From Craspedostauros australis (taxonomy: Eukaryota > Bacillariophyta > Bacillariophyceae > Mastogloiales > Achnanthaceae): a DNA stretch of 64,000 nt. Position numbers and translations under genes: made by a program. The notes beneath the pieces were generated by a model that was not told the DNA's origin, made no database searches, and worked only from the letters and a program-made list of their open reading frames with translations. Positions 1 to 10,289 of the stretch are shown here, in pieces. Location: the NCBI GenBank assembly GCA_026770025.1, contig JAMXDE010000037.1, forward strand, positions 186,001-250,000, read 5' to 3'. Position 1 is the first letter of the stretch, and each line of letters starts with the position of its first letter.

Positions 1-1900
1 TGCCCCCCTTGCCTGTTTGAGTGAGTGTTGTTAGGGTGTCCTGATTACGGGGTAGTAATTGTAGTGCTATGTTTTGCTGTTGGAGGTTTGAAGGACTTCC
101 TTGTTGTGGTTGCATGTGGGACGCACTGAATAGCCAGTCCAGGAGGACGAAGGAGACGAGGAGACACCAACGCTTGCCCAAGAGAGTCCCGGTTTACATC
201 ATGGACAAACGAAGGGCAACATCAGCAAGGCATCTTGGGCATCCAACCACAACGACGTTGAGCGGAGGGACGGGTTTGTGGTCGTCACCACTGCCCACAA
301 CGGTAGCGATGGCAGCGCCATGAGTCCTCAGCAAAGAATGCGGTGAACATCGCGAGGAACGTTGAGGAGTCACGCGACGCTCAGGCAGGCAGGAACAAAG
401 AGAGTGTGACCTTTTCTCGTGTAGAGTTCTGCAGTTGGCGAATCAAAGCCAATGACTCTCCGGAGCACGAGGCATGGCGCATATTGTTGGGAGCCCTCAC
501 CTGGATCAAAGGTGGTGTGAACAGGAACCGCACGGAGGAGGAACCGGAAGAACACAAACGGCTGTTGCGAATCAAGGTTTGTGCGGAAAGCGAGGCTGTC
601 GTACGGGCCATATTGACAAGAAGACAGCGATGTGATGTCGTGGGTCTGGAAATTGGCATGTCTTGGAGCAGACACGACAGGGGTGGAACGAGCGCAAAGC
701 GGACATCATTGGCATTGGCACACCGTGCACGACATGTCGAGCACGTACGTAAATAAGCGCAACGTCAAGTCAACACGGGAAAGGCGTGCTCTAGTAATAC
801 CATTAGTGGTTGACTCGACAGATCCCAAAACCGTACAACACGCCTCAAGCGTGAGCAAAGCAAAATCCGACCAATATATGGTCTTTACCGCGGTTCCCAG
901 GCTTGTGTCAATGGCGAGAATTCGGTACGAACGACTAACTCAAGAACAAGAACAAGAACATCGTGTCCAAAGCGTTTTCGGCGCTCACCAAAATGGAAAG
1001 TCATTGTGTGGTGAGAGCGGTGCGTGGAGCGTGGGAGGAGGATGACCCCCGCACACGTTGCACTTGCGAGAGTCGAAGCATCGATGAGAAAGCGAAATGA
1101 TTGTGGGACTGTCGAAGTTCGGCATGGAGAAAATCGGGAACAGAAAGGCGCGAGCCGCTTTGGCGAAGCCGATTGAGCACTTGTGGATGGTGCGAATCCG
1201 TCTCTGTCCAGCAATCCGTCGTGTGCCAATGACACGAACGCAAGTCCACCTGATGGCCAGAGACGAGAGAAAGGGAACAAAACAGCGCAACAGCCGCAAC
1301 AGCCGCGACAGGATGAAAGAAGATGAAAGACGATCACCAAGGCAGAGATGAGATGCGAACAACAAGATGACACGGTTCGTGTCCTCCTCACTCTCTGCAT
1401 GCGACCCGCACAGAATCTGCTGAATCCTCAACAGTCCGAGGGAACGCTCCATGACACCACAGCTGACACACTGCACTTCTCCGAGCCACAAGTATTGCCA
1501 CCAGTGTTGTCACTAGTATTGCCACAAGCATTGCCATGAGTATTGCCGCAAGCTGGTTGCACAAGTCACTCTGACACGGCCGTATCAGTTCTGATAAAGA
1601 TTGGCAGGGAGGGCACTCTCGTAGGTCGCTGCTCGTGCGTTCCCAACATCACACAATCACAACGCAACCACTCTCTCTCTCTCTCTCGAGAAGCCACAGC
1701 CATAATACTTATTCTGCTATTATACGGCTGCACCCTTATGGCTCGTCGCCATAGCTCTTATCTGAAGCATTCTATTCTCTAATACGATCCACAGCATCAT
1801 AATCTGCGAGGAATGCACTCTGAGAGCCAATTCAGGACACCAAGCCAGCACGCTAACACGCAATAACGCTATAACGCTATAACGCCAACAACCTCTCACC
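1..1900. other. Spacer left of the LRR gene, no gene seen
   Basis: Open frames here are at most about 170 codons, lie on both strands over each other, and show no domain, no signal peptide and no low-complexity signature like those of the real genes in the window. A CT run ending in CGAGAAG lies at 1671-1690, about 210 bp before the LRR start codon. A 12-bp tandem repeat is listed separately. I see no RNA gene. Confidence 0.5.
1491..1550. repeat. 12-bp tandem repeat, five units
   Basis: Five consecutive 12-bp units close to AGTATTGCCACA occupy this stretch (1491, 1503, 1515, 1527 and 1539 are the unit starts). Units 1, 3 and 5 share AGTATTGCC; units 2 and 4 have substitutions only and no length change. 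It lies in non-genic DNA upstream of the LRR gene. Confidence 0.8.
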
Positions 1901-3769
1901 ATGCGGCGGTTGCTGATTAATCGCCACAACCAAGGTTCGTTTATGGCACCCTGCCATGCTGCTGCCCATTGCCATGGCGTTCACAGCGGCTGTGGCTATA
2001 GCACTGACACTAACGCTGACACTGACACCGGCAGCAACGACCTTCGCCCATGCTCCTGCAGCACTTGCGGCACCCTGCGGAGCATGGATCAAGGCGTTGC
2101 AAAGGCCATTCACCTCAGCAAGCTGCACCTCCCATCGTCCAACATCGCCAACGGCGGAAGATGTGATGGCTCCACCAGCCGCACTCGCAACCCTGGCGAT
2201 TCTGGCGTCACCATTCAGGCTGACGTGAACAATGCCACCATTGCGGAACGAGCGGATGATCCGCACGTGCTCACGCGCAACATCCTTCGTCTCATCGCTG
2301 CACCATCGAAGGAGGGTTGGGCCAAGATCGTTGTGGAGTCATGCGAAGGCGATGGCGTTTTGGAGGTGCTAGCTGCAGCCAGCCTGCGTTGCGAGGAATT
2401 GGTCTGGTCCAACCAGGTCGTCGAGAGCATCAGCACCAGAATGAGCGCAAGGTCTCGTCATCATGCTCACCTCAATGCTGGGAAGATGACGTCTCCACCA
2501 ATCGCGAGGTCTCTTCCACCCGTCAATCGGGCGCAGCTCGGATCGACTCTGCGAGCCGTGCAGCTGGAGCTCCTGGACTTTCGCGGCGCGTTAGATTCAT
2601 TTCTCTACTTCATCAACACCTTCTGCGCTGGCAACGCGTTGGAGGAATTCGAACTCGTTGACTGCCACCTGCCTTCCACGTGCAGCGCCTCCATGCTGGG
2701 CAACCAATTGCTACGTCAGACCTCCCTGCGTTCCCTCACTGTCAACGATTGCGACTTTGGATCTGTCGGTACCACCCACCATCAGAACCGCCATGATCAG
2801 AATGACGGTGGATTGTGGAAGCTTCTGCAGCCCATCCTGGAGTCGCCGAGTTTGCCATGCCAGCTCCGTACGCTGAGTCTGGATGGGCAAACTTGCAGTC
2901 TTCAAACAGCACGGCACCTTCGGAAATACCTTTCCCATTCCGGCTGCGTGCTGACCACGCTGTCCTTGAGTGGTTGCTTCAGCCATCTTCCGACAACACC
3001 ACCACAAGCACACACACCAACATCAGCCGGGTCTCAGCCGCAGGAGTCGATCGTGCAAGAGATAGCGCTGGCACTGAGAGGAAATGCATCGCTGCGAACC
3101 CTGACGATGGCCACCAATCATCTCGGTGATTCGTGCCTGGTCATGCTGATGCGCGATGGCCTCGGCCGGCGCCGTAATCGCACGCTGCAGCGGTTGGACT
3201 TTCAAGGCAACAATGTAACTGATGGGGCGTTGCGCGAAATGGTATCTCCCCGAAATCCTTCGGAGGGGAGATCGTCGTCCATACTCGCCGGCCTCTCCCT
3301 GAGCCATCTCACCTTGCACAGCAATCATCTCCTCACACCGACCGGGATGATGGAGACCTTGGTTGAGTCCATGCGCAATTATTCGCAGCTATCCCTCTTC
3401 AAGGTGGAGACGCCACGTTTCTCTGCATCCAAACGAACATCGAAGGAACTCACAGAGGTCCAGCACATGCTGAATCACTACGGCAACCTCGACCGCGGAG
3501 GTCGGGCTCTCCTTCTTCACATCCACGCTGGCCCAGTTCACGAGACTGTTCGCCGTGGTGACGCCAGCGCTGATGCTGCTCATGATGGTGGAAAGGGAGA
3601 GGCGAGCGTTCCATGGCATCTCGTTCTGGGCCAGGTGAACTCAGTCCAAAGCCGGGTGGAAGAAGCGAGCGGACGATCCCTTGACGTGCAAGGCTCCGCT
3701 CAGGCGAAGACGTGTGCAATCAATGTGATGTACGAGTTCTGTCGCAACGGCTTGTTGCAATCGCGATGA
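1901..3769 (+). CDS. Leucine-rich-repeat (RNI-like) protein, 622 aa
   Basis: A single uninterrupted frame of 622 residues. The start ATG follows CTCTCACC and is preceded by the short repeat ATAACGCT; no upstream ATG continues the frame. Residues 1-110 are polar and Cys/His/Thr rich. From about residue 210 to 500 leucine-rich segments of the ribonuclease-inhibitor type recur: LRTLSLDGQTCS, LTTLSLSGCFS, LRTLTMATNHLGD, LQRLDFQGNNVTD, LSHLTLHSNHL. The last 120 residues carry a motif I associate with diatom LRR proteins (GNLDRGGRALL, then WHLVLGQVNS, then a short hydrophobic helix near INVMYEFCRNGLL). No membrane helix is evident, so an intracellular protein-binding role is inferred; the partner is unknown. 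It converges on the cyclodeaminase gene 560 bp downstream. Confidence 0.8.
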   Translation: MRRLLINRHNQGSFMAPCHAAAHCHGVHSGCGYSTDTNADTDTGSNDLRPCSCSTCGTLRSMDQGVAKAIHLSKLHLPSSNIANGGRCDGSTSRTRNPGDSGVTIQADVNNATIAERADDPHVLTRNILRLIAAPSKEGWAKIVVESCEGDGVLEVLAAASLRCEELVWSNQVVESISTRMSARSRHHAHLNAGKMTSPPIARSLPPVNRAQLGSTLRAVQLELLDFRGALDSFLYFINTFCAGNALEEFELVDCHLPSTCSASMLGNQLLRQTSLRSLTVNDCDFGSVGTTHHQNRHDQNDGGLWKLLQPILESPSLPCQLRTLSLDGQTCSLQTARHLRKYLSHSGCVLTTLSLSGCFSHLPTTPPQAHTPTSAGSQPQESIVQEIALALRGNASLRTLTMATNHLGDSCLVMLMRDGLGRRRNRTLQRLDFQGNNVTDGALREMVSPRNPSEGRSSSILAGLSLSHLTLHSNHLLTPTGMMETLVESMRNYSQLSLFKVETPRFSASKRTSKELTEVQHMLNHYGNLDRGGRALLLHIHAGPVHETVRRGDASADAAHDGGKGEASVPWHLVLGQVNSVQSRVEEASGRSLDVQGSAQAKTCAINVMYEFCRNGLLQSR

Positions 3770-4329
3770 CTCCACCACCCTCTTCGCATACATAGAGCGG
3801 GTGCCTCTGCGCAGATCATCCGCATAGAGCAGACAAGGCTAGACTAGAATCTGGCAGAGTTGCACCAGTAATAGTATTCTACATATAATATGACATTGAA
3901 GTTACAAGGAGTGGCGGGAGATAGTATACGAGCTATTGCATGGGATATTCAGATGGTGCCCATGGCGGGCGTCATACCCTTGCTGCTTCCTGCGAACATT
4001 GCACCTGGTCCTGCAGGGCAACCTCTCCAAAATGGGACGAATTATCGATCGTGGTGGGGATGGTTGCAGGTGCTCTTGCGCACGCAGCCTGCCTCATTCT
4101 GTGCGCTGGTCTACTGTAATTGTACCAACAGACGAAATCGGCCCCAAAGCACGTAGTCGTACGAGCAAGCGTACTCTCTGGAGTGCGTGGAGTGCCATAG
4201 ACGTGCTACTAATCATACCGTACATACGAGTCCTAGCTCGTCGTACTAATACATTGGCGGCACGCACGAGTCGATCCAGTTGTGTGCGCTTGTGCTGCAA
4301 AGGCGCGAAGGTGTACGCGATTCTAATAT
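3770..4329. other. Convergent 3' spacer
   Basis: This spacer lies between two genes that point toward each other. It should hold both 3' UTRs. It contains AGTATTCTACATATAATATG at 3870-3889, similar to sequences after other genes here. I see no gene. Confidence 0.5.
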
Positions 4330-5853
4330 TTACCATCCCTCCGTGAGATCGACCTCCTGGCCGATGGGCGAGTCTGGGTTGGCACTGTTGTACTTGCGCG
4401 CTTCGTCCACGACGATCTGCCCGGTGAGCACGTCCTGAATGGCGCTGCCGACGGATTTGTAGAACACGCAATCCTTGCCTGCCGCTGGGATCGTCAAGGA
4501 CGGGGTTTTGCCCTCGTTGATTTGCTTTCGATCGAGCAGAACATCACCAAGGAGATGGACCGGGTGCATGTCCTCGAGTCCCTCCGTGGTCTCCGTGGTC
4601 TCGCTGGCGTCGTTGGATAGCTGCTGCTGCTGCTGCTGCTGAGATTGCATACGCCTCCAGGCATCGACCTGTTGTTTGGAAAGGTCGAGATGCTTGAGAT
4701 CGCCGACGACGAGACCGCCGTGGGTGTCCAGGACGACGTGGGAACGATCGACGGCGGATTTGGGAACCTCCGTCATTTCCGGCGTGTAGGATCCGATGCC
4801 CGTGATCAAGCATCCCGGCTTGACCTGCACGGAATCTGGCCAGAGCGCCGTCATCGAATTGGTCGTGGTCGAGATGACGTCGGCGCTCTCCACCGCCTTT
4901 GCCACGGACGCCTCGTCACTGATCACGGCGGTTTCTATGATGCGCGGCTCTTCGGTTCCACTGGACGGGGACTGCTGCAGCACCTTGTTCTTGAGGCTTT
5001 CCGCGCGACCGATGGACCTGTTGATGATGGTGATGTGAGGAATGCGGCGCTGCAGGATGCTCTCCATCATGAAGATGTGGCATTCCGCCTGGGCGCCCGC
5101 CCCGAAGACGGTGAGATGCTGCACGTCGGGACGGAAGAGCTGGACCGCAATCGCCGGCCCTGCAGACGTGCGCGCAACCGTGAGGTAGGTGCCCGCTAGA
5201 ATGGCCTCGGTGACGCCCGTCTCGACGTCCAGGAGCATGATCGTCGCCGAGACCAGCGGGAGTCCATAGTGCGACGGATTCTGCGCACGCACGGAGACGA
5301 CCTTGAGGCCCATGTGCGTTCGGGCATCGTCGTCAATGTCGTTCTCTCCTGCACCCGTGGCAGCAATTGCGTTGGGAGAATGCAATGGATTTCCGTAGAA
5401 GGCGGCTGGTTTGAACAACGTCCAGTCTTCAGCGACGTCTTCGTCGGTTGCATCAGCCACGGCGCTGACGCTTGGCAGACCGACCCGTTCCGGCACGTTG
5501 GCTTTGAGGTTGGCCAGCGACATGAACGCGTTGCGGTTGGCTTCGAAGCAGTCATCGAAGTTGAGCACCTTCTTGACGTTGGCTTCGTTGAGGATAAGTG
5601 TGGATGTGGATGTGGATGTGGGTGTTGTTGGTGTTGCCGAAGACGACATCGGTCTCTGACTGCGAGCCACCGTAGATTCAGACTGCGTCAAGGCAGGCGA
5701 CGCTGATAGTGCTGACAGTGTTGGTATTGTTGCCGATGATAGATGGTTGTGATGGCTGCGGCCTGTTCTGATGAACGTTCTGGCGAGCAGATCGTTTCCA
5801 ACCAGCCTCCCTGCGAGGCTCGTCCCGAATGCGATGCTTGCAATCTGCCGCAT
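4330..5853 (-). CDS. Ornithine cyclodeaminase / mu-crystallin family protein
   Basis: A single frame of 507 residues on the minus strand with an ATG start at 5853. The family comprises NAD(P)-dependent enzymes related to ornithine cyclodeaminase, alanine dehydrogenase and ketimine reductase (mu-crystallin). Family features: KVVSVRAQNPSHYGLPLVSA near residue 180, the substrate-lobe arginine in TVARTSAGPA near 229, the Rossmann glycine motif VFGAGAQAECH near 248, and STTTNSMTALWP plus GIGSYTPEMTEVP in the second half of the fold. The protein is longer than the usual 310-350 residues. Residues 1-90 are Arg/Ser/Thr rich, start MRQIASIAFGTSLAGRLV and could be a mitochondrial or plastid presequence. 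A Gln run (CAG repeat at about 4620-4640) interrupts a poorly conserved loop near residue 404. The true substrate cannot be told from sequence. It is divergent from the sulfotransferase gene across a 2.4-kb spacer. Confidence 0.9.
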   Translation of the reverse strand: MRQIASIAFGTSLAGRLVGNDLLARTFIRTGRSHHNHLSSATIPTLSALSASPALTQSESTVARSQRPMSSSATPTTPTSTSTSTLILNEANVKKVLNFDDCFEANRNAFMSLANLKANVPERVGLPSVSAVADATDEDVAEDWTLFKPAAFYGNPLHSPNAIAATGAGENDIDDDARTHMGLKVVSVRAQNPSHYGLPLVSATIMLLDVETGVTEAILAGTYLTVARTSAGPAIAVQLFRPDVQHLTVFGAGAQAECHIFMMESILQRRIPHITIINRSIGRAESLKNKVLQQSPSSGTEEPRIIETAVISDEASVAKAVESADVISTTTNSMTALWPDSVQVKPGCLITGIGSYTPEMTEVPKSAVDRSHVVLDTHGGLVVGDLKHLDLSKQQVDAWRRMQSQQQQQQQLSNDASETTETTEGLEDMHPVHLLGDVLLDRKQINEGKTPSLTIPAAGKDCVFYKSVGSAIQDVLTGQIVVDEARKYNSANPDSPIGQEVDLTEGW

Positions 5854-5900
5854 GGTTTAATGGGTGTGAGCTATGAAAGCGCTACGAATAGAGTACTACG

Positions 5901-6170
5901 ACTCTCTCTCTCTCTCTTTCTCTCTGGAGAGTATTGGTGTGGTCTCTACAATTCTGGAGCGGAGAGTCCTGTGGCAAGTCCTGTGGCAAGTCCTGTGGCA
6001 AGTGGAGGTGATCAAATTGGAGGAGCTGATCTGTTTGTGTGAGTATTTCTTGAGGTTGGAATGAACTGTGATGAGTCGCGATGAGCTGCAATGAACTGTG
6101 ATGAGTTGTGATGGAGTGCACACTCAACGTCGTCCGCATTCAATCGCATTCAATCGCATTCGATTGCATT
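5901..6170. repeat. Cluster of four short repeats
   Basis: Four different repeats sit side by side upstream of the cyclodeaminase gene. 5901-5942 is a CT run closed by GGAGAGT, able to fold back on its own start. 5965-6000 is three perfect copies of AGTCCTGTGGCA. 6061-6116 is an imperfect 10-bp TGTGATGAGT-like array. 6141-6170 is two copies of CAATCGCATT and one CGATTGCATT. Confidence 0.75.
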
Positions 6171-8189
6171 CCATCCTCGACTTTCCAGCCACCCCTCCGA
6201 AAGGGAGATCCAGGCAGACACATCACATCTCCTCACACGCAACAGAGGATCGCTCAAGAGAGAGGACTCTCCGCATTGGTGGGGGGCGTGTGGTGCATGG
6301 CAGACTCCTCGTTGATACTGATGTGTACGACGAAGAACACGATGCGGAACTTGTGAGATTCCTCGTGCGTCACTTGCACCCATCATACCTTTGTAAATTT
6401 TAGATGTACAATTATGATCTAAATAACGAGCCATAATTTCACCTTATTACGATGGCTTATTCGCAATGTTAATATTTCTTAGTACTAGTACATACAATTG
6501 AGACGGCTTCCTCGGGAACAACCATGGAATCCAAACGGAACCGTTCCACGACGCGCGCAGATGTTGTTCGCGTTCCCAAACCGACAACGAGGTTTCACAT
6601 CCCGCCCTTTCACGGGATAACGGTTGTTCAGAATGGATGGATATGTGTGACACCCTTCATGTCGCATTTGAATCGTTCAGTCAGATCACTTCGAAAATCA
6701 TATGCCATCGCAATTCGCTGTGGATGTCGTATCAGACGTCCCATGTCGTAACAATGCCATCGAAATGCTCGCCACGCGGACTGGCAATGGAGAAAAAAGG
6801 AGGGCCAAACCGAAGTCGGTGTCAAGTGTGTTGCGCGCGTTCATGAAACCGAGGAGGCTTGGGGATGGATGACGTGACATCGCCGTTTGTGTGTGTGTGG
6901 AACAACAGTGAAGCATCGTCGCATTGATCGACAGTTGCGTTGCCCACAACGACACCACCTCCACCTCCATCAACACAAAACATCCAAACACTCGAAGAAC
7001 AACACCATTGACAGTCATCACAATCGTCTGCTCTGCTCAACGATACATCAACAGCAGCACGTCGCAATCAGCCGCAAGCAGAAGGGATACTGTAATACCA
7101 AAAGACGCAGCGGGAGCGACTCTTTCATTGGAGGCGGCGACCAACCCAGCACTAACGCTTACCCGCACCATACCAACTCTGCAAGCCTATTTCGAAGAAA
7201 GAGTTCGCAAGAGTGAACAGAAAGCTCACAACCAAGGACAAAGAGGATCAAGGAGGGCCAAGGACACATCACACACCCACTCTGCAACCTGCAGCCTGCA
7301 TACGACCTGTTATACAATACATGTAATACCACCCACCAGTGTGGATACAGGATCAGACACCAACACCAAGAGAGAGAGAGAAGAAGCCAACACATCAAGA
7401 GGCGACAAAAGAAGGAAAGCAAGACGGAAAACGAACTGACAGTGGAAGGAAGAACCGCGACAACCACAAAGAACACGGGCTTCGCAGTTGCACGAACGAC
7501 CTCTGCGCCCCCACCAACATCGACCTGTGCGAATTGTCAAAGACGTTAACAAAGACGTTAAAGCCTCGGTGCGAAACAGAAACGACTCAGTTCCACACCA
7601 CAAACGCTCTACTTTGCAAGGTTGCCCACGCGGTTCATCACTTCAACACTTCACCTCAGGAGGCAGGAATCGAACATCGGCACGGCCCTTTCCACCAAAA
7701 GACCACACGCGCGAAAACCTGAACCACAACAATAGTCGTACGCAAGAGCAACATCAACAACAACAACAACACTGAGTGGAGGCGTACAAAGCATCGAGCC
7801 AAGACTTGATACACAAACCAAAGAACGAAAAGAGAACGGAGGGAAGCCAACGGAAGAACAAACAAGAACAGCCAAGAGGGGGCGCTGAGGACACACCCAC
7901 AAGCATCCAACAAGAACACCTGCACGTGCATCCACCGGCACCCAGACACTCACCCACCGGCACTCAGACGCCTGCAACAAGGGGGCGCCCTTCGATACCC
8001 GCAGCGGAACAATTCTCGCAGACCACGTCAAGTTGAAGCAACTCAACTCCATTCGTGTCAACCAAAGCATTCACATCACCTATCAACCATCACCTATCCA
8101 CCATCGACCGCCCAAGACAACCACCCAAGACCGACTCTCCCACAGACATCTCTCATAAATTCAACATTCACAACAGCAACGTCATCATA

Positions 8190-8240
8190 AACAACAGCAG
8201 CAACAACAGCAGCAACAACAGCAGCAACAACAACAACAAG
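8190..8240 (+). repeat. CAG/CAA repeat directly before the sulfotransferase start
   Basis: A mixed CAG/CAA triplet run, read out of Gln frame relative to the downstream gene (it would encode Asn/Ser), ends immediately before the chosen ATG at 8241. The same frame remains open to an ATG at 8055, so the repeat may be 5' UTR or, less likely, an Asn/Ser-rich N-terminus. Confidence 0.7.
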
Positions 8241-9556
8241 ATGTCCATGAGAAGAGGAGCAACGTCAAACTTCGCATCAGGCTCCTGGCAGGAACTTGTG
8301 CATGATGTGTACATCGGCACCATCACCGGCGCCAGCCACTTCCCCTACTTCCTCAAGACCTGGACCGTGGAGTACATTCTCCTCCCGTTCCTCCAGATCA
8401 CCCGCCTTTCGTCCGTCCTCTTTCCATCGCTCGTTCAAGATCAGCAGGCCATCTCTGATCAATCGCAGTCTCATCAGCCCAAAGACCTCAAGGTGGTCGG
8501 CATTGGCTTTGGCAGAACGGGTACCGTAAGTGCAGCAGCAGCAACAGCAACAGCCATCTCAATCATTTGCCAGTGCTTCCATCACATCTCCATGTTCAAC
8601 ATGCCACATTCCACAACTCATTCTTTCTCTTCATTTCTGCCCAATCATTGCACAATGCACTCCCCACTCTGCACAATGCACTCTGCACACAGTATTCACT
8701 CACGCTAGCACTGGAGGAGCTGGGATACCCGACATTGCACACGCAGCACCTTTACGAAAACAAGGACATCCAGCAGATGTGGTCCGACCTCATCTTCAAC
8801 CCATCCCTCGCCAAGGGACGCGCGGAGCTCGGAACGCCGGACTTCGACGTCATCACTCGCCACGGCTACGAGGCAACCACAGACTTCCCGATGGCCCTGT
8901 ACTACGACCAGATTCACGAACGATATCCGGACTGCAAATTCATTCTCACCACCCGCGATAACTCAGAGAAATGGTTCAAGAGCTGGGACACCCTCACCAA
9001 GACCATCACCGCGCCCACCTACTACGGCGGATGGTTCATCTCAGGCGTCAGGCATTACTCAGTATACCTGCGATGGCTCTTCGCCGTCGTCAACAAGGAT
9101 GATTCATTCCTCACAAGCAACCGTCCCAAGATGCTGCAGTACAAGCAGGCGGCTGTCGACTCCTACGAAACGCACAACCAGCGCGTCAGAGAACTCATCC
9201 CGTCGCATCAGCTCCTCGACTATTCCGTCAAGCAGGGCTGGCAACCCATCTGCGATTTCCTCGAGATCGCGGACTGCCCCACCACGCCATTCCCAAAAAC
9301 CAACTCGGCAAGGAGCGTCCAGGTGCAGGCTGTCAGCGGGGCGTTGGTGCCCCTCATCCTCGTCCTCTTCTGCGTCTTCACCCTCTTCACCCGCGTCTTC
9401 CAATTCGCCACGGGCATGACCCCGCTCTCGTGGCTGCAATTTCAGCGCGACGTCGCCCTGCCGCGCATGGTCAACCGCGTCTTCCTCAATGCCAAGCACC
9501 CACAAGACCACCACGAGCATTCGGTCAGCAAAGCTGGCAAGGTCAAGAGCAGCTAG
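8241..9556 (+). CDS. Sulfotransferase-like P-loop protein (Sulfotransfer_4 type)
   Basis: Two exons, 8241-8525 and 8693-9556, joined in phase 0 across a 167-bp intron (GTAAGT donor, CACACAG acceptor); product 382 aa. The exon junction lies inside the nucleotide-binding loop: VVGIGFGRTGT ends exon 1 and YSLTLALEELGYPT opens exon 2, which gives the family pattern G-F-G-R-T-G-T-x-S-L. Further family motifs are DFPMALYYDQIHERYPD and KFILTTRDNSEKWFKSW. PAPS-dependent sulfotransfer is the family's assumed activity; the acceptor is unknown and many members are uncharacterised. Near residue 320 a hydrophobic stretch (ALVPLILVLFCVFTLF) suggests a C-terminal membrane anchor, as in Golgi or ER tail-anchored proteins. 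The start is at the ATG after the CAG/CAA run; ATG 8250 or 8055 are alternatives. Confidence 0.85.
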
Positions 9557-10289
9557 AGTTGACCGACCTTGGCTGCTCCGCCGACAGAGGACATCGGACC
9601 AGCGCAATTCAGCTGCACGGTACAATGAGATGGCAATACAATTCGATTCAAGCGGAAGCCGCACGTCCCGTCATCTGTGTAACGGTCACGCGCAAACGAA
9701 ACGTATCAATCATGCGTTCAGCGAGAGCAAAGGACGTGGGGAATGCCCCATGCTTTCATTAACGTTAATGTAGACTAGAATACTTGTATGCTCATATGTA
9801 TATTGAAAGTGTCGCTGGGGAGCGGAGTATGTGGACTGGACTGGACTGGACTGGACTGGAGTAGTGCATTTGTGCAATTCAAGCCGCAAAAATTGGTGTT
9901 GCGTTCCAGGAGACGGTGGTGTCGACGGTGTTTGTTGCTACCTCCATCCCCACCGCACTCGTACATATCATAGATGCCGATCTCTCTCTCTCTCTCTCTG
10001 GAGAGGGCCAACTAACATCGCCGCTCCACTACATACGAGCTACTGTATTTGTTGGCTCACTCTTTCACGGAACAACATGTATGGTACGTGACTGCACCAG
10101 TACGGCTGCATCATTCAGATGCGATGTGACAAAAATCTACTCCTCTTGCATGCACCGTTTCGATGCATTGGGCAGTGCTTGCAAGTTTTGCGAATGCTGC
10201 CAGAGCGTATCTATCCACTCCACTCCACTCCACGACAAGAACACTCTACTTGTACCATGTATGCACACCACACTCGTCTATGTATCATT
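9557..10289. other. Convergent 3' spacer with a pentanucleotide repeat and a CT palindrome
   Basis: This spacer lies between the ends of the sulfotransferase and phosphatase genes. 9833-9860 is five tandem copies of GGACT. 9981-10005 is a CT run followed by GGAGAG. TAGAATACTTG at 9775-9785 resembles sequences after other genes here. No gene seen. Confidence 0.6.

Larger units (their letters stand above)
5854..8240. other. Divergent spacer between cyclodeaminase and sulfotransferase genes
   Basis: Both flanking genes start here, so promoters for both are expected; no TATA box can be named with confidence. The first 320 bp are crowded with short repeats (listed separately). From about 6870 to 8240 the plus strand is rich in CAAC/ACAAC and leaves long open frames of low complexity (Thr, Asn, Gln, His); I read these as 5' UTR or spacer, not protein. 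No RNA gene seen. Confidence 0.45.

Noticed and set aside
4645..5706. Long plus-strand frames opposite the cyclodeaminase gene
   Set aside because: They are antisense shadows; the minus-strand frame has the conserved motifs.
6887..7775. Plus-strand frames rich in Thr, Asn, His and Gln upstream of the sulfotransferase
   Set aside because: Low-complexity CAAC-rich DNA suppresses stop codons; there is no domain and several frames are open together.
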